From Liquidambar formosana (lineage: Eukaryota > Streptophyta > Magnoliopsida > Saxifragales > Altingiaceae), in assembly GCA_039720395.1 (NCBI GenBank), contig CM077833.1:32523478-32587477 (forward strand): DNA of 64,000 bases, in the 5' to 3' direction. The translations under genes were made by a program, and so were the position numbers. The notes beneath the pieces were generated by a model. That model did not search any database and was not told the origin of the DNA. It saw nothing but the letters and a program-made list of their open reading frames with translations. Positions 24,960 to 36,007 of the stretch are shown one piece after another. The stretch's first letter is position 1, and each line of letters opens with the position of its first letter.

Positions 24960-25660
24960 GTTATCTAAAGGTGGATCCTCCATTCCATCTCTTCTTGGGC
25001 AATGAATTGATATCATTTGCTACTGCCAAAACCGATCAAGCTAGAGTCATTGTAGATAAGCTTATGAATTTTGCTCCATGTCAGGGGAGAGTCGAATATC
25101 TAAAAGTCAAAATGATTCATTTCACATAATCTGCTTAGACATCAAGCTAAAAGTGATCAATCTTATATGCAATATAGCAATCAGTCTATCACAAATAATT
25201 TGGGAAGGTACTTGGGAGTTAATCCTTCACGTACACCCGTGTTTCAAAGGCCCATTGTAGGAAAAAATTCAACTCAAATGGCTGGTTGGGAGGCTAAGAC
25301 CCTCAACCTTGTTGGCCGAACAACACTGGTACAATTGTAACCTCAACTACTCAAAAATTCTGCTGTGGACCATTTCACTTATCAGGGTCCCCGTGACACA
25401 ATTGATAAAAATCAACCAAAGGTTATTTTTGGGGGTGACAGTTCGGAAGCCAAAAAACCTCCATTTACTTGGGTGGGGCAAGATTTGTTGTTCAAAAGAA
25501 AATAGGGATCTGCGAACAATAAAAATGAGAAAGTGAAATGAAATTATGCTGGCAAAGTTAGCTTGGGCTATGATAAACAACAAAGATAATCTCCGGGTTA
25601 ATTTATACCCATTTTGAAATGGTACTAACATGGCAGCATATGAGGGCTCATTAAGGGACA
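24960..25660 (+). pseudogene. Decayed LINE reverse transcriptase
   Basis: Scattered over three frames are recognisable blocks of a plant L1-type reverse transcriptase. They are a FATAKTDQARVIVDKLMNF-like segment, GKVLGS (from GKYLGV), then AGWEAKTLNLVGRTTLVQ, then KINQRLFLG, and a terminal AMLAKLAWAMINN block. Multiple stops and frameshifts separate them, so it is a dead copy. The RNase H fragment to its left is out of the usual order (RT then RNase H), so the two are probably separate insertions or a rearrangement. Confidence 0.75.
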
Positions 25661-26023
25661 CCCGTTATCAGTCCCTGCGGAGGAGCCCAACTCCCTCTTG
25701 GAATTTGACATGCGGGGATCTGTCCTGCTAGGAGTAGTGAAATGCATACTTAGAGCATTTTAGGATTCCAATTAATGACAACGTCTCCATGTGCCACCAC
25801 CATTTACATGTTTAAATGCTATATATATCATCTTCCACAAAAGTCGGGACAGCACCCTATGAGAGCCCACAAGAACAAATAAAATGGAAGTGAACTAGAT
25901 AAAATTTTCCCAAGGAAAAGAACAGAAAAACATAAAACATAAAATTGATATTTATCAGTAATGCCAACAAGAAACACATACTTCAGCTTTACGCTTTGTT
26001 TGGATGGTTAATGCCACAACCAA

Positions 26024-28208
26024 TCAATGATCTCCATTAACTCGGTCATGCCCATTATGCTGGTTACCCTCACCAGCTCCTTCTTCGTCTTCTCTATCTC
26101 CATAATCAACCCATGGTAGCAATGACTCAAACAAAACAGCAAATGGACTCCGATTTGTAACATCACGAATAGCACGAGCAACACCAGGCGGATTGGGAAC
26201 TTGGTTCGCATCCAGCACCACCTCTCTCATACCCGGGTCAACCATAAAATTTTGCAAATTATCAGGTGGGATGGTTGGCACAGAATCAGAGAAATCTGAA
26301 ACCAACAAATGGCCATACCTGGAAAACGAGAAAATTCTGTCACCCAGATTCTTAAACGAACCATAAATTTGACTTTTCCAATCAATAAACTGTTATGAGT
26401 GATACAATTCTACGTACAGCCACATAACAAAAAGATTCAAATCTAGTTTAATATTCACCCTTATTGCTAAATCTTCTTTTATCCTGACTTGACAATTGAC
26501 CACGAATTCAATTGAGTTTTAGGAACAATTGCAGTGCACATGCATTTTCAAGTGCAAAAATCAAACAAGTGTAGCTAGAGCAGAACTAAGCAACAATTTT
26601 GAATTAAATCAGAATACTTACTCATTTTTCTCTGACGAGAATGCTTCTTTTCTCACACAAGCCCAATCTCTAGCTTCACTTCTATTCTGTTCCAATGTTT
26701 CAATCACCAGCAGTGCAGAGTCCCTAAGCAATTTGTGCAGATCTGGGAGCCTCCATATAATATAACTCCTCTCTATGTATATATTAATCAGGTGATCCAA
26801 GGATGGGCTGCCTGTCTGATCTGATTTGAAAAAGGCATGCTTGAGTATATTTGTCCAAGCCTGATCCTTCAATGGTACCTTTGCTACTAATTTCTTAAGG
26901 GCCAGAGGGTGAAGCATCAAAGCCTGCTTCATAAGATCAATTGAAGTAGCTTTTCTAGTCTCTGAATCAGCCTCCTTTGAGGGATCATCTCGCTCAAGAT
27001 AAAACCGGCAAACAGCAAGGGAATAGGAAAAATTTGGAAACAGCCATAAGGAGTTATCGCTTTTATACTCTTCAGAGAACCTTTCGAGCCATGCATACTG
27101 CTCTGCCCTCAGAGAGTAGTAGTCAATGCAGAACATGGCTCCCATTGGATCATCTGAATCCAGTGAAAGCAACAGTTTGCAAACTTCAAGAGCAGATCGA
27201 TGACACCCACGCCTGTCCATGTTTTTCATGTGAGTGAAAAGTGTTGTGAACAACGGCTTGTTTGTTTCATGACTGAATTTCAATTGGCAATTACCCTGCA
27301 AGGGAGTGAACATAGGATGCCATGCACATTCCAAGGCATATAAACACTTTGCAATAGCATCTGCTGACATTTGATTCTCGCCCACAAATTTAAAATACTC
27401 CGCCATGGTTATGAGCGAATCTATGTGGTATGGATGGTACACTAAAATACTTGCTATACCGTTAAGATCATGAATAGCTTTGGCAGCTTCAAATGCTCTC
27501 TGAGCAGGGCCATAGGCAGATGAGTGTACATATCTACATTATATAAACATAGCCAACATTAAACCACATGGCAAAAAACTAAAACCAAAATGCCATATAG
27601 CTAAATGTTACTGTACAAAATAACATTGATCACAAATATATCTAGAAAAACTCTATATTGTGCGTATAACCGAAAGGTAAAATCAATACGAAAATAGATA
27701 TGAATTCATAGTCAAACTCTGATCCTGGAGATGGGACACTGCACCTAACTTTGTGCACCACAATACAAAATTACTATCCTTAATGATAATTATAATTGCT
27801 TCCATTTTATATCTGGAAATGCAGAACGAGCTGTGCTTTGGACTACCTCAGAGGTTTGAATCAACTAAACGACTGACTAAATGGTACATAATTACATCTA
27901 CTATTATAGCAAAGAGCAAAGCTATCTAGAAGAAGCCCTATAATTTTTATCAATAAGAAGGGTGTCCCCATATTAATTAGCATGACCGACCAAGTGAACC
28001 TGTGCATCTGTTAAGTCTTAGAAGAATTGACCAGTTTACGGATTGTAGGGTGCTACAGGCCTGAATGGCCAAACCGATGAAATAGTGACTTGGCTATTCA
28101 TCCAAGTCGGGTCTTGAGGTGGGCCATTCAGTGACTTTGATAAGTGAAAATTGTGTTCAGCCTCCCCTTTTGTTTCTGCTTAATTCATTTAATTTTAACA
28201 CCCCTTCC

Positions 28209-28239
<31 letters not shown>

Positions 28240-29988
28240 AAAAAAAGGTGCTATGACTTAGTTGTAAGTTGGAACTCAGAACAACTTGCTTAAATCAACT
28301 GAGTTTACTGTGAGCCACAATGAGTCCACTCGAGTAAGACTTGCTAGCTTTTCTGAAAAATGTAAGCTAAATTAGTCATTAGGAAAATTGACAGATTTGT
28401 CAATCACAAGGCTCAAGCACTAATGGCTTACAGCTGAAAACTACTCCTCCCCACTATACTAGATAGCACTGCTTCCTAGGTCACAGTATAACTCATAATA
28501 ACACTTATACACTACAAATTTTTATGATTAACACACACAAATACTATGTTTTTCTTTTTCCAATCCAACCAGTGGTCCCAATATCAAGCAAAAAAAAAGG
28601 TTGATATTTACCTGAAGTAGTGGTGCCCATCCTTTGTTTCCAGAAGTTCCATGGACAAAGATCCATCCCAGCGAGGCCAATGGTCTGATGGCGAGACCAG
28701 AATAGTCCTTCTTGGATTGTGGCTTCCACGTCTTCCTCCACGTATCTGTCTAGAACTGCTAGTTTGATGACCATTCTCGAATGAACTCACTACTTTAGAA
28801 CCAAAGATTCTTCGCAGCTCATTCTCAGCACTTAAAAATTTGGGATCCACTTGTAATATGGAGTACTCGCATTGCTTAACCAGCTCATCACGGACTTTTA
28901 CATTTGCTGCTTTGGCTTTTGTAGAGCTAGGTCGATTACTGGAAGAGTTAACATCAATAGATAAAGATTCTAAAATCGCATCCAAGGGTTTTTCAACTTT
29001 ATCTGTACTTGAAAATGAACCCTCCTTGGTTCTCTTCTTTTTCTTTTTCTTTGATTTGTGATGAGATGGTGGAACTACATCAACTAGTACTTTTCACCCT
29101 AGAGAATTCTTGCTCATCAATGTTTTCAATTAAGGTTTCATCAACAATTTCTGAATCATTCCCCTACAACAGACATTGATAATTAGTAAATGAAAGTAAA
29201 TGCAGCTTAGATGCTGAATGACTACCCTTTTTACAGACACCAATAGTACATAGATAGAAAAATAGATAAAATAACACTTGATGGCAAATCTTAGATTCGA
29301 AGAGTAAAAAATCATCAATAGGAAAACAATTGGAACAAGAGTAAGAACCATCAACTAACACCTAAAAGTATAATTCCATCCATCAATTATTCTCATAGAT
29401 GCAATTCTGGCATATTTGCTTTCATATTTTTTTATATTTATTTTGTGATGAAGATGCTGGCATATTTGCTTTCATGATACTTCATGGTCTCGAGGTTTTG
29501 CATAACAAATAAATAGGCATGTAAATACACCCTCCAATCTTCATGAAATCTACATATATACACTACTCCACCTGTAGAGGGCTCTGCACCTCCGCTTGAT
29601 CAAAAGCACAAGATAACAATGTATTGTTCCCATTATAAACATGCAGATTTAAGATTTCCAAGTTGAATTCCAGAATCAAAAGCTACTGCCAGAGTGGTTA
29701 AAAGTACAGTTTATTTCAAATACAAATTCCAAATTATTAAAGATTATAAAAACTAAGCACAACTCTCATTAAAGAGAAACAATTATTAAAATTGAATTGC
29801 TGTTATGAGGAAGACTAGTCAATCTGAAGTTCCCCAGTTTAGAATTCTTTAGACACAATAAAATTTTCTAATAATGGAGTTAGAGTAATTCACAAAAAAA
29901 ATATTCAGGTTCTATAATTGGCAACACTAAAGACCGAAATTTAACATCACAATGCAATTCTTATTTCTTTTCCTTTTTTCCCTTTTTT

Positions 29989-30030
<42 letters not shown>

Positions 30031-30680
30031 TTTGTTTTTTAAACAAAAAACTTTTGTGGCCTTACCAATAAATGCCTAAGCAGATCACCGTGCTGCTTTT
30101 GTTACCCTTTGTAATTATCACCAGTTTCACATGTATTATAAATGGTGTGCTGCACCACTATCGATCGAGTAGGAGTCCTAGGTACTACTATTATATTACC
30201 ACTGGTCAATAGATTAATTATCATACTAAGTTCCTGTAGGTTTCGATCACCCACTACCACTGGTTGATAGATTAATTATCATACCAAGTTGTTCTCGGTC
30301 CCAATCAACCTCTTCCTGTTTGCCAATCTTGTAGTACTTGTAATAGATTGTAATAGATGAATCACATTATCAAGGGGGCAGTCTAAAATTCAGAGTGATC
30401 CTGAGTTTATATAATTCTTTCGACATAATCCAGAAAATTGCTTTCATAATCTCAAATATAGATGTAATTACAGCGGATAGACGACAAGGGGAGGGAAACA
30501 AACCTCTTGATGGTCATCATCGTTGAGGAGGTCGAAGGGGTTTTTAGAAGACCGAGTGCCCGAATCAGGAGAATCGGAATCATCCCCGTTGAGCTGCCCG
30601 TGTGCTATTTCAGGGTCTTCCAATTTCTGTTGTTGCTGTTCTTGTTCCTTGAGAACTTTTCTCAGCAATCGAGCCGACAT
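26024..30680 (-). CDS. TCF25: TCF25/Nulp1 (Rqc1) homologue, frameshifted as read
   Basis: Plant member of the TCF25/Nulp1 family; its yeast relative Rqc1 belongs to the ribosome-associated quality control complex that handles stalled nascent chains. Four exons, GT/AG borders: 30504-30680 (59 codons), 28612-29163, 26622-27533, 26024-26318. The expected length is about 644 residues, like Arabidopsis. The N terminus MSARLLRKVLKEQE and the acidic NPFDLLNDDD motif are typical. A lysine-rich patch follows, then the conserved TCF25 domain from about DHWPRWDG through YHPYHIDSL to the LERDDPSKE region; the tail is acidic. Exon 2 is 552 nt but phase needs 551: within AAAA (29091-29094 on plus, TTTT) the frame slips and a stop follows three codons later, while homology continues in the other frame. 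Likely a one-base homopolymer insertion. Confidence 0.9.
28207..28246. repeat. C23 homopolymer followed by A17, in a TCF25 intron
   Basis: Twenty-three C immediately followed by seventeen A, in the intron between 27533 and 28612. Such a sharp switch between two homopolymers is unusual and is a hot spot for length error in sequencing. Confidence 0.95.
29994..30027. repeat. Poly(T) run of about 34 in a TCF25 intron
   Basis: An uninterrupted T run in the first intron, preceded by T-rich sequence from about 29960. It could be the tail of an old minus-strand retroelement, but no body was recognised next to it. Confidence 0.9.
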
Positions 30681-30803
30681 GGTTTCTCTTACGAATCCAA
30701 TTCAATCACTCTCGTGCACACACAATCGGATAAAATTTTATAACCAAAGCATATAATCCCTTTATGCAGATGCACCGCCAAGAGATCTCAAACCAAGTTT
30801 CCC

Positions 30804-30832
<29 letters not shown>
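30804..30832. repeat. Poly(A) run of about 29 upstream of TCF25
   Basis: An uninterrupted A run about 125 bases upstream of the TCF25 ATG, i.e. a T run in the gene's sense, probably in the leader or promoter. Confidence 0.9.
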
Positions 30833-30836
<4 letters not shown>

Positions 30837-32351
30837 AAAACAACAATTACTTCCCCTAGGGTTTAGATGAACAATATTTAAATTCAGATTTCAGTCCTTG
30901 TATAATGAATGATAATAAATAAATAAAAAAAGACTGTGCCCTAGGTCGTAGAAGAAGCTTACACAGCCCCAACTTCTTAGTCTGCGATGTTTTCTTTTAT
31001 CGATGAAGGTGGAGGGTTGACCTGGCTAGGCTAAGGGAATAGGTGTGGAAACCGCCACAAATTCATGCGAGTTAACCAGTAGATGCTGGCCACGTCACAA
31101 AATAGAACGGGCTGCTATCATGGGTTGGATTAGGATCCGAATCCGAACCCAGTAACAATTAATTGGGCCACCCGCGGTGCAAATCCGATCTTAGTTTATG
31201 CGATCCAATGTGCATCAACAGTAACGCTTGGGGCCTGGGCTTTCTGGTTTCTATGGATAAAAACGCTTTTCATTTCAATGGCAATCGTGAAAGGATCATT
31301 GTGGAAAAAATTTAACTCAAGTGACCGGCTGGAGCGTTTTAATTCACAGCATATGAGGTAAGCAAAATCACATGGAGCAGCGATAGAAGGAGATATTTTA
31401 AGCTAGCTTGAGATAAGAAAATAATCCTAAAGAACCTAACCATCATTTTTGCCCTGCTGCCTCTTCCTCAACTTCCGCCAAATTCTTTGGTGCCCTGCCA
31501 GCCTCTTCTCCCTCGGCTTCCGCCTGACAATCCTTCACAAGTGCAGTAGCACCCATTGCATCTTTGACAGTCAAGATCCCACAACATATAAATCTGTAGA
31601 TATATGGATTTTTCTATGTATATCCCCTGAAAAATAATATGTACACCAATCCTTTCTTGACAAGTGGTTAAAAGTCAATTGTTGACTTAGCTAGCGGTTA
31701 AGGGGTCACCACTGTATCTGAGTTTGACACGTGGCCCAAGCCTTCGCATATAGATCACGTACAAGTCATGAACACATCACGTGGGCATATCAATCCCACA
31801 AAATATTATGTTTCTATCATACGAGGGGATTCTAAAGAAGGTTATGGTTTAGTGGTTTAATGAGAAAATGCTAGCTAGGAACTGAGGTCGAGAAAATATT
31901 ATTTACATTGGTGCTCAAACATACATATCGCACGAACATTATATACTTCTGAGTCTCTGGCCAGACAAGATTAAATTATGAAGGGAGAGAGGATGGATAA
32001 GATTATTGGACATGTGTCACTAATAGAGATCATCATACATTAGACACGTGTCACCATCTTTATGGTTGACTTACATCACACATGTGGTATTTGTCTATAA
32101 ATACCCCTTACTTTCATGAGAAAGGGATTCTCCTTTCAAAGATTGGGAGACACTACAAAGGGACTCTCTCTCTCCCTTTTATTTCCTCTCCTCCACTACC
32201 AACCACAACTCTCCATAACCCTCTGATCATGATGAGCAAAAGAACACATGCTACACCTCATATGTTGCCTGGCCTCTCTGATATCTAAACTCAACCCTTA
32301 TGCATTCACATTTTTGGGTATAAACAAAATCTTTCTTCATCTAGGCGATCA
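30833..32351. other. Intergenic region with a possible LTR fragment
   Basis: Mostly unassigned. From about 31,640 to 32,330 the sequence has several ACGTGT/CACGTG motifs, a TATAAATA box at 32096 and a CT-rich stretch near 32160-32210, a layout seen in plant LTR retrotransposon LTRs. I could not find TG...CA borders or a target-site duplication, so it is only a suggestion. Confidence 0.35.
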
Positions 32352-33026
32352 TCATCCTTTTTCGTTAGGGAGAGAAATAATGATTTGGAGATTTTTTTTC
32401 CAAGACTTGATTAAAGAAAATAACTCTTTAGGAATTTTAATATCGACATAAAAAGTACTTAGAAACTGCTTCGAAACAATTTCGAAACAAACCCCTGCTA
32501 GCATGACGATCAATATTGATAATGCACCTGCCTTCTGCTTCAAGTTAGATGCTTTGTAGAGCTCAGTAACGGCATTTATTAACTCTAATCGGCCCATGTT
32601 CATACTTGTGATACTACGATCATACTTTCTTTGCAAATCTTAATAATCCCCATTCATATTCAAGGGGTTTGATCCTGGAATTTTCTTTTCGCCGCTGGAA
32701 TCGAACGCCCACCACTCGAGTTCTTCCTTTTCTTTCTTGTCATCGTTGCTGTCTTCCACCTTCATCAGAGCATATCCGATAAGATATATGTCTGACACCT
32801 GAAATTTGACCAAAATCTGAAAAGACGATGTTTGAAGTTTGATATGAAAGAATTGTTGTTTCCAGGACGGGTGAAGAACAAATACACTTTCATTACGGAT
32901 GTATTTTCCATCTAATTTCATGTGCAGCCTCAGTATAAGTTCTTGGTATGCTTTCCAGGGGTCGTCTTCAATATTTTCTTCTTCAAAGATGGCTAAAGTC
33001 TCTACAAATCTAATATCAAGAGCCAT
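32352..33026 (-). pseudogene. Ribosome-inactivating-protein-like gene, disrupted
   Basis: Resembles a RIP (rRNA N-glycosidase) domain. From the ATG at 33026 the frame runs 128 codons to an in-frame TAA at 32640-32642, then stays open in the same frame to 32352, so a single nonsense codon splits it. Family landmarks in order: a YLIGYA segment (usual core YvvGy), an EWWAF strand, an IPGSNPLN strand, then NMGRLELINAVTELY (usual lGr..L..ai..L). In the active-site helix the glutamate and arginine of the usual EAaRF motif are not present (GVCF instead). The N-terminal part of the fold is short. I infer a non-catalytic relic; an expressed RIP-like domain without activity is less likely. No signal peptide seen. 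Confidence 0.68.
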
Positions 33027-33115
33027 TGAAGGGTAAGTGCATTGGTAACAGAAGTTGCATTTGGAGTACTTATGGGGATTAACGATAATGTGCCAGTTCT
33101 TGATTGTGCGGGTAA

Positions 33116-33584
33116 TAGGGGTGCAAAATGGTTTGGGTAATTATGAGGACCAGACTGTTCTAAGCAATTTGGTCCGGTCCAAATAGTGTTCGGTTTGGTT
33201 CTCGGGACAACTTCTTAAGAACCAAAAATTTCGATCTGGGCCACAGTTTATAGGGTTTCGGTCCTGAATCGGACCGAATTCCCAAATTCCAAAAATATAT
33301 ATAATTATATGTTAATATTAATGTATTATACTCAATAAATAAGTATTATTCATTGAATAACAATACTTATTCAATAAATTTCTTACCTTTTACCAAAAAC
33401 AAAACAAAAACAAAAATGGGCAAAAAAAAACCGAGAATCGAACTAGCCTGGACCTAAAAATTTAGTCTGCTCCCGATCCCGGTCCAAGGCGTAAATCGGT
33501 TCAGTTCTTGGACAAATTTTGAGGTCCCAAATTAGTTTGATCCGATCCAGAAACACCTTTGGCCCGGACCGATTTGCACCACTA
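33116..33584. mobile_element. hAT-type MITE, 469 bp
   Basis: The ends are TAGGGGTGCAAAATGG and, reverse-complemented, TAGTGGTGCAAATCGG: hAT-like TAGGGGTG termini. A perfect 8-bp target-site duplication, GCGGGTAA, flanks it at 33108-33115 and 33585-33592; two further bases also match. The interior is rich in GGTCCGGTCC-type motifs and has no coding sequence. It inserted about 90 bp upstream of the RIP-like pseudogene start. Confidence 0.88.
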
Positions 33585-33599
33585 GCGGGTAATAGGTGT

Positions 33600-33860
33600 G
33601 AACCTGAGAAAATTGCCTACAAGGAAATGGCATTTATGAAAAGACAAAAGGAAAGAGTCGCCACCTCATTTTTTTAAGGAAAAAAGAAAAAGCCTAAAAT
33701 GTTTTATTTCCAAAAACCTCATGACTCTATTTTAAAAGGAAAGGCAAAAGTTTTGAACTAAAAATTGGATTCGGAGGCTAAGTTACGATATAGGAAGGTT
33801 CTGGGCCAAACCCATAGGCACCCACATCGCCCAAGTTTGTCTCTTAATTTGATTGGGCTA
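33600..33860 (-). mobile_element. Possible Ty3/gypsy LTR fragment
   Basis: On the minus strand the stretch contains a GGGTTTGGCCCAGAACCTTCC segment, then CCGAATCC, and ends around AATGAGGTGGCGACTCTTTCC. The GGTGGCGACTC block is familiar from gypsy-type LTR ends in plants. No borders or internal domain found; identity is inference. Confidence 0.35.
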
Positions 33861-34222
33861 ACTTAATGACTTAAACACATGCAAATCAATATCAATAAAT
33901 AAAATACAGCATGCATATCAATCACAAATCCATCCGATTCCACTAGCAATCACAAGAGATAGATAATGAAATAAAGCACAAATCCATCCTACTCCACTTG
34001 CAATCACATAAGATAAAAAAAATAAAAGAAAAAGAAAAACCTATAATACTTAGTATCCTAGGGCGAATTTGAACATCACTTAAGCGCCTACGTACCATGC
34101 ATAATACATGGATTAAAGTACACGTAATTCGAATAGAATAGGTTATAACCTAATAGAGACTTATGGTAAACTCTAGGTTTCTTTCCATAAAGATTTTCAA
34201 AGACAAATTTTTTTTTTTCGAT

Positions 34223-34440
34223 TGCTTATTGAAAAGCATGATTTAAATTTAATTCACATACCCAGCCATTAGGAAAAATAAAAGAATAAAACTTTCAAAA
34301 TCTAAATGTGTAGATTATTATTCTAGTTGAAAAGAAAATAGTATATAATTGATTTTTTTGAATCATGTTTTGAAACTTTTAAATTATGAGAGAAGATATG
34401 GGTTTAATGTGAGAAGGGTATTGGGATAAAATAAATAATT
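34223..34440 (-). repeat. Dispersed repeat, inverted copy of 56014-56257
   Basis: Reverse-complemented, it shares long matches with 56014-56257, such as ATGTGAATTAAATTTAAAT, GCTTTTCAATAAGC and TTTAAAAGTTTCAAAAC. The partner copy lies inside the 695-bp Mutator-like element, so this may be part of a longer relative of that element. Confidence 0.75.
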
Positions 34441-34637
34441 TTTTTGGAGGGGATTTGGCCACAAGTCCTTAAAATGGGACTTGTATAGTCAAAAATCTAA
34501 AAGAAAAACTTATATGGCATGAAGTCCACCAAATATCCGTGTGACAAAAATGCCCTCATAGTATTCACAAAGAAACATGTATATTAGCTAAACTGTCTTT
34601 GGCTCATTAATATCTCATTAATTAAGGAGAGAATCTT

Positions 34638-34790
34638 GGTTATAATATTTCCAAAAATAGTGAGCATAAATTAATGAGACAATTAATTTGGGTTATAATA
34701 TCTTCAAAAATTTTCAAAAATTGTGAGCATAAATTAATGAGACAATTAATTTGGGTTATAATATCTCCAAAAATTACGAGCAGTTACATG
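34638..34790. repeat. Minisatellite, three copies of about 53-63 bp
   Basis: The unit begins GGTTATAATAT and includes GAGCATAAATTAATGAGACA. Copies start at 34638, 34691 and 34754; the second carries a 10-base internal duplication (TTTTCAAAAA). Confidence 0.88.
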
Positions 34791-34848
34791 AAGATATTCT
34801 TTGGGTTAAAAACCAGTTACATAAATGAAAAATGATGTAACTATTTTG

Positions 34849-34960
34849 GTAACAATTACATGTAATTGTTTTCTGTTTTAATTACAGTTATATGTGATTG
34901 TTTTCTGTTTTGATAACAATTACATGCAATTGTTTTCTATTTTGATAACAATTACATGAA
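34849..34960. repeat. Minisatellite, three copies of about 37-39 bp
   Basis: The unit is close to TAACAATTACATGTAATTG followed by TTTTCTGTTTTG. Each contains a short ACATGTAATT palindrome-like core. Two more diverged repeats built around AAATCGTGGAGAA lie at about 35308 and 35407. Confidence 0.85.
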
Positions 34961-35830
34961 TATGAATTTTTCCGGCACAAAAATAGTTACATGAACTTTA
35001 TGAAATGTTACATGTTAAATTGGTAATAGTTCATTCGAAGTTGTAACTTTTTAATACAATTTCGTAATTAGTTACATGGGGCTCATTTAAGGGTTCTAAC
35101 GAATGCATAACTTTGTTGTAACTATTTTAAGGGATGCTAAATCACCGCAAAATTTGTTGTAACTATTTTGGAAATTTAGATTAATGTACAAATCTACAGG
35201 ATTTGATTGATATACTATCAGGTTAATATTAATGAAAAGCAATATAAGTCCTTTTGTCAATTAGATCTTGAAGGAGATAAACATGGAACTCCCTATGATT
35301 TTTGCAAAAATCGTGGAGAAGATTAACATAAAGAATCTTGTTAAATGTTAATTTTCTAAACGGATGTGGATGGAGATAAATATGGGCATAAATATTAAAT
35401 GCTGTGGAAATCGTGGAGAATAAAGTCAAGGAGAATCTTGTTTAATTTTAAACGTTACTTGCTAAAATACCATATCAAGCGAAAGGGTGAGGTTAGCATT
35501 CGTGGAAAATAATAAACCAATAAATTGCCTAACGTTACCATTTGGAGACTTAAATAGACCTTTGGCTTTAAAAGAGTTTTGATAGGACTTATCACTTTAT
35601 AAAACTTGGGAATTAGACTTTTGACTAATTTCCCCCTTCTATTTTTTTTATTTTTAAGTAAAGAGGGTAGAATACATCAATAAAAAAATAAAAAAAAAAG
35701 GGTAGAATACATGATTATTACAAAATGACACACGGAGTATGATAGATCCTTTTTTTTTTGGAAATTAAAGTCTATAAATACCATTTTTAGTGGAATAAAA
35801 GATATACTGCGTAGCCCGTAAGACCCTTTA

Positions 35831-35873
35831 TTTGAAATTACTTTTATTTCAACCCACCGTTTGTCATTCTTCC
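35831..35873 (-). mobile_element. Terminus of a Mutator-like element next to LHCB7
   Basis: Reverse-complemented, it reads GGAAGAATGACAAACGGTGG followed by GTTGAAATAAAAGTAATTTC. This matches the terminal repeat of the element at 55863-56557 (GGGAGAATGCCGAAAGGGTG, then AGTCAAAATAAAAGTAATTTC). The partner terminus was not found; with 34223-34440 it may outline a larger relative of about 1.7 kb or more. Confidence 0.6.
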
Positions 35874-36007
35874 AAACGTTTTTCATTTAAATGGCAATCC
35901 TGAAATTTTGAATACAAATCCTCCTCTACTTAAATTCCCTTGTAATGAAACAGCTAAATACGAATTTTTAGTGTCTTCTACGACGTCCACGCAAGTCGCA
36001 GACCGCT

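Noticed and set aside
32352..33026. A functional ribosome-inactivating toxin
   Set aside because: An in-frame stop and replaced active-site residues argue against activity.
33431..33446. GAATCGAACTAGCC as a tRNA T-loop or SINE B box
   Set aside because: It lies inside the hAT MITE and no cloverleaf or A box can be built around it.
34638..34960. CRISPR-like array
   Set aside because: Repeats are contiguous with no regular unique spacers, vary in length, and lie in a plant nuclear region.
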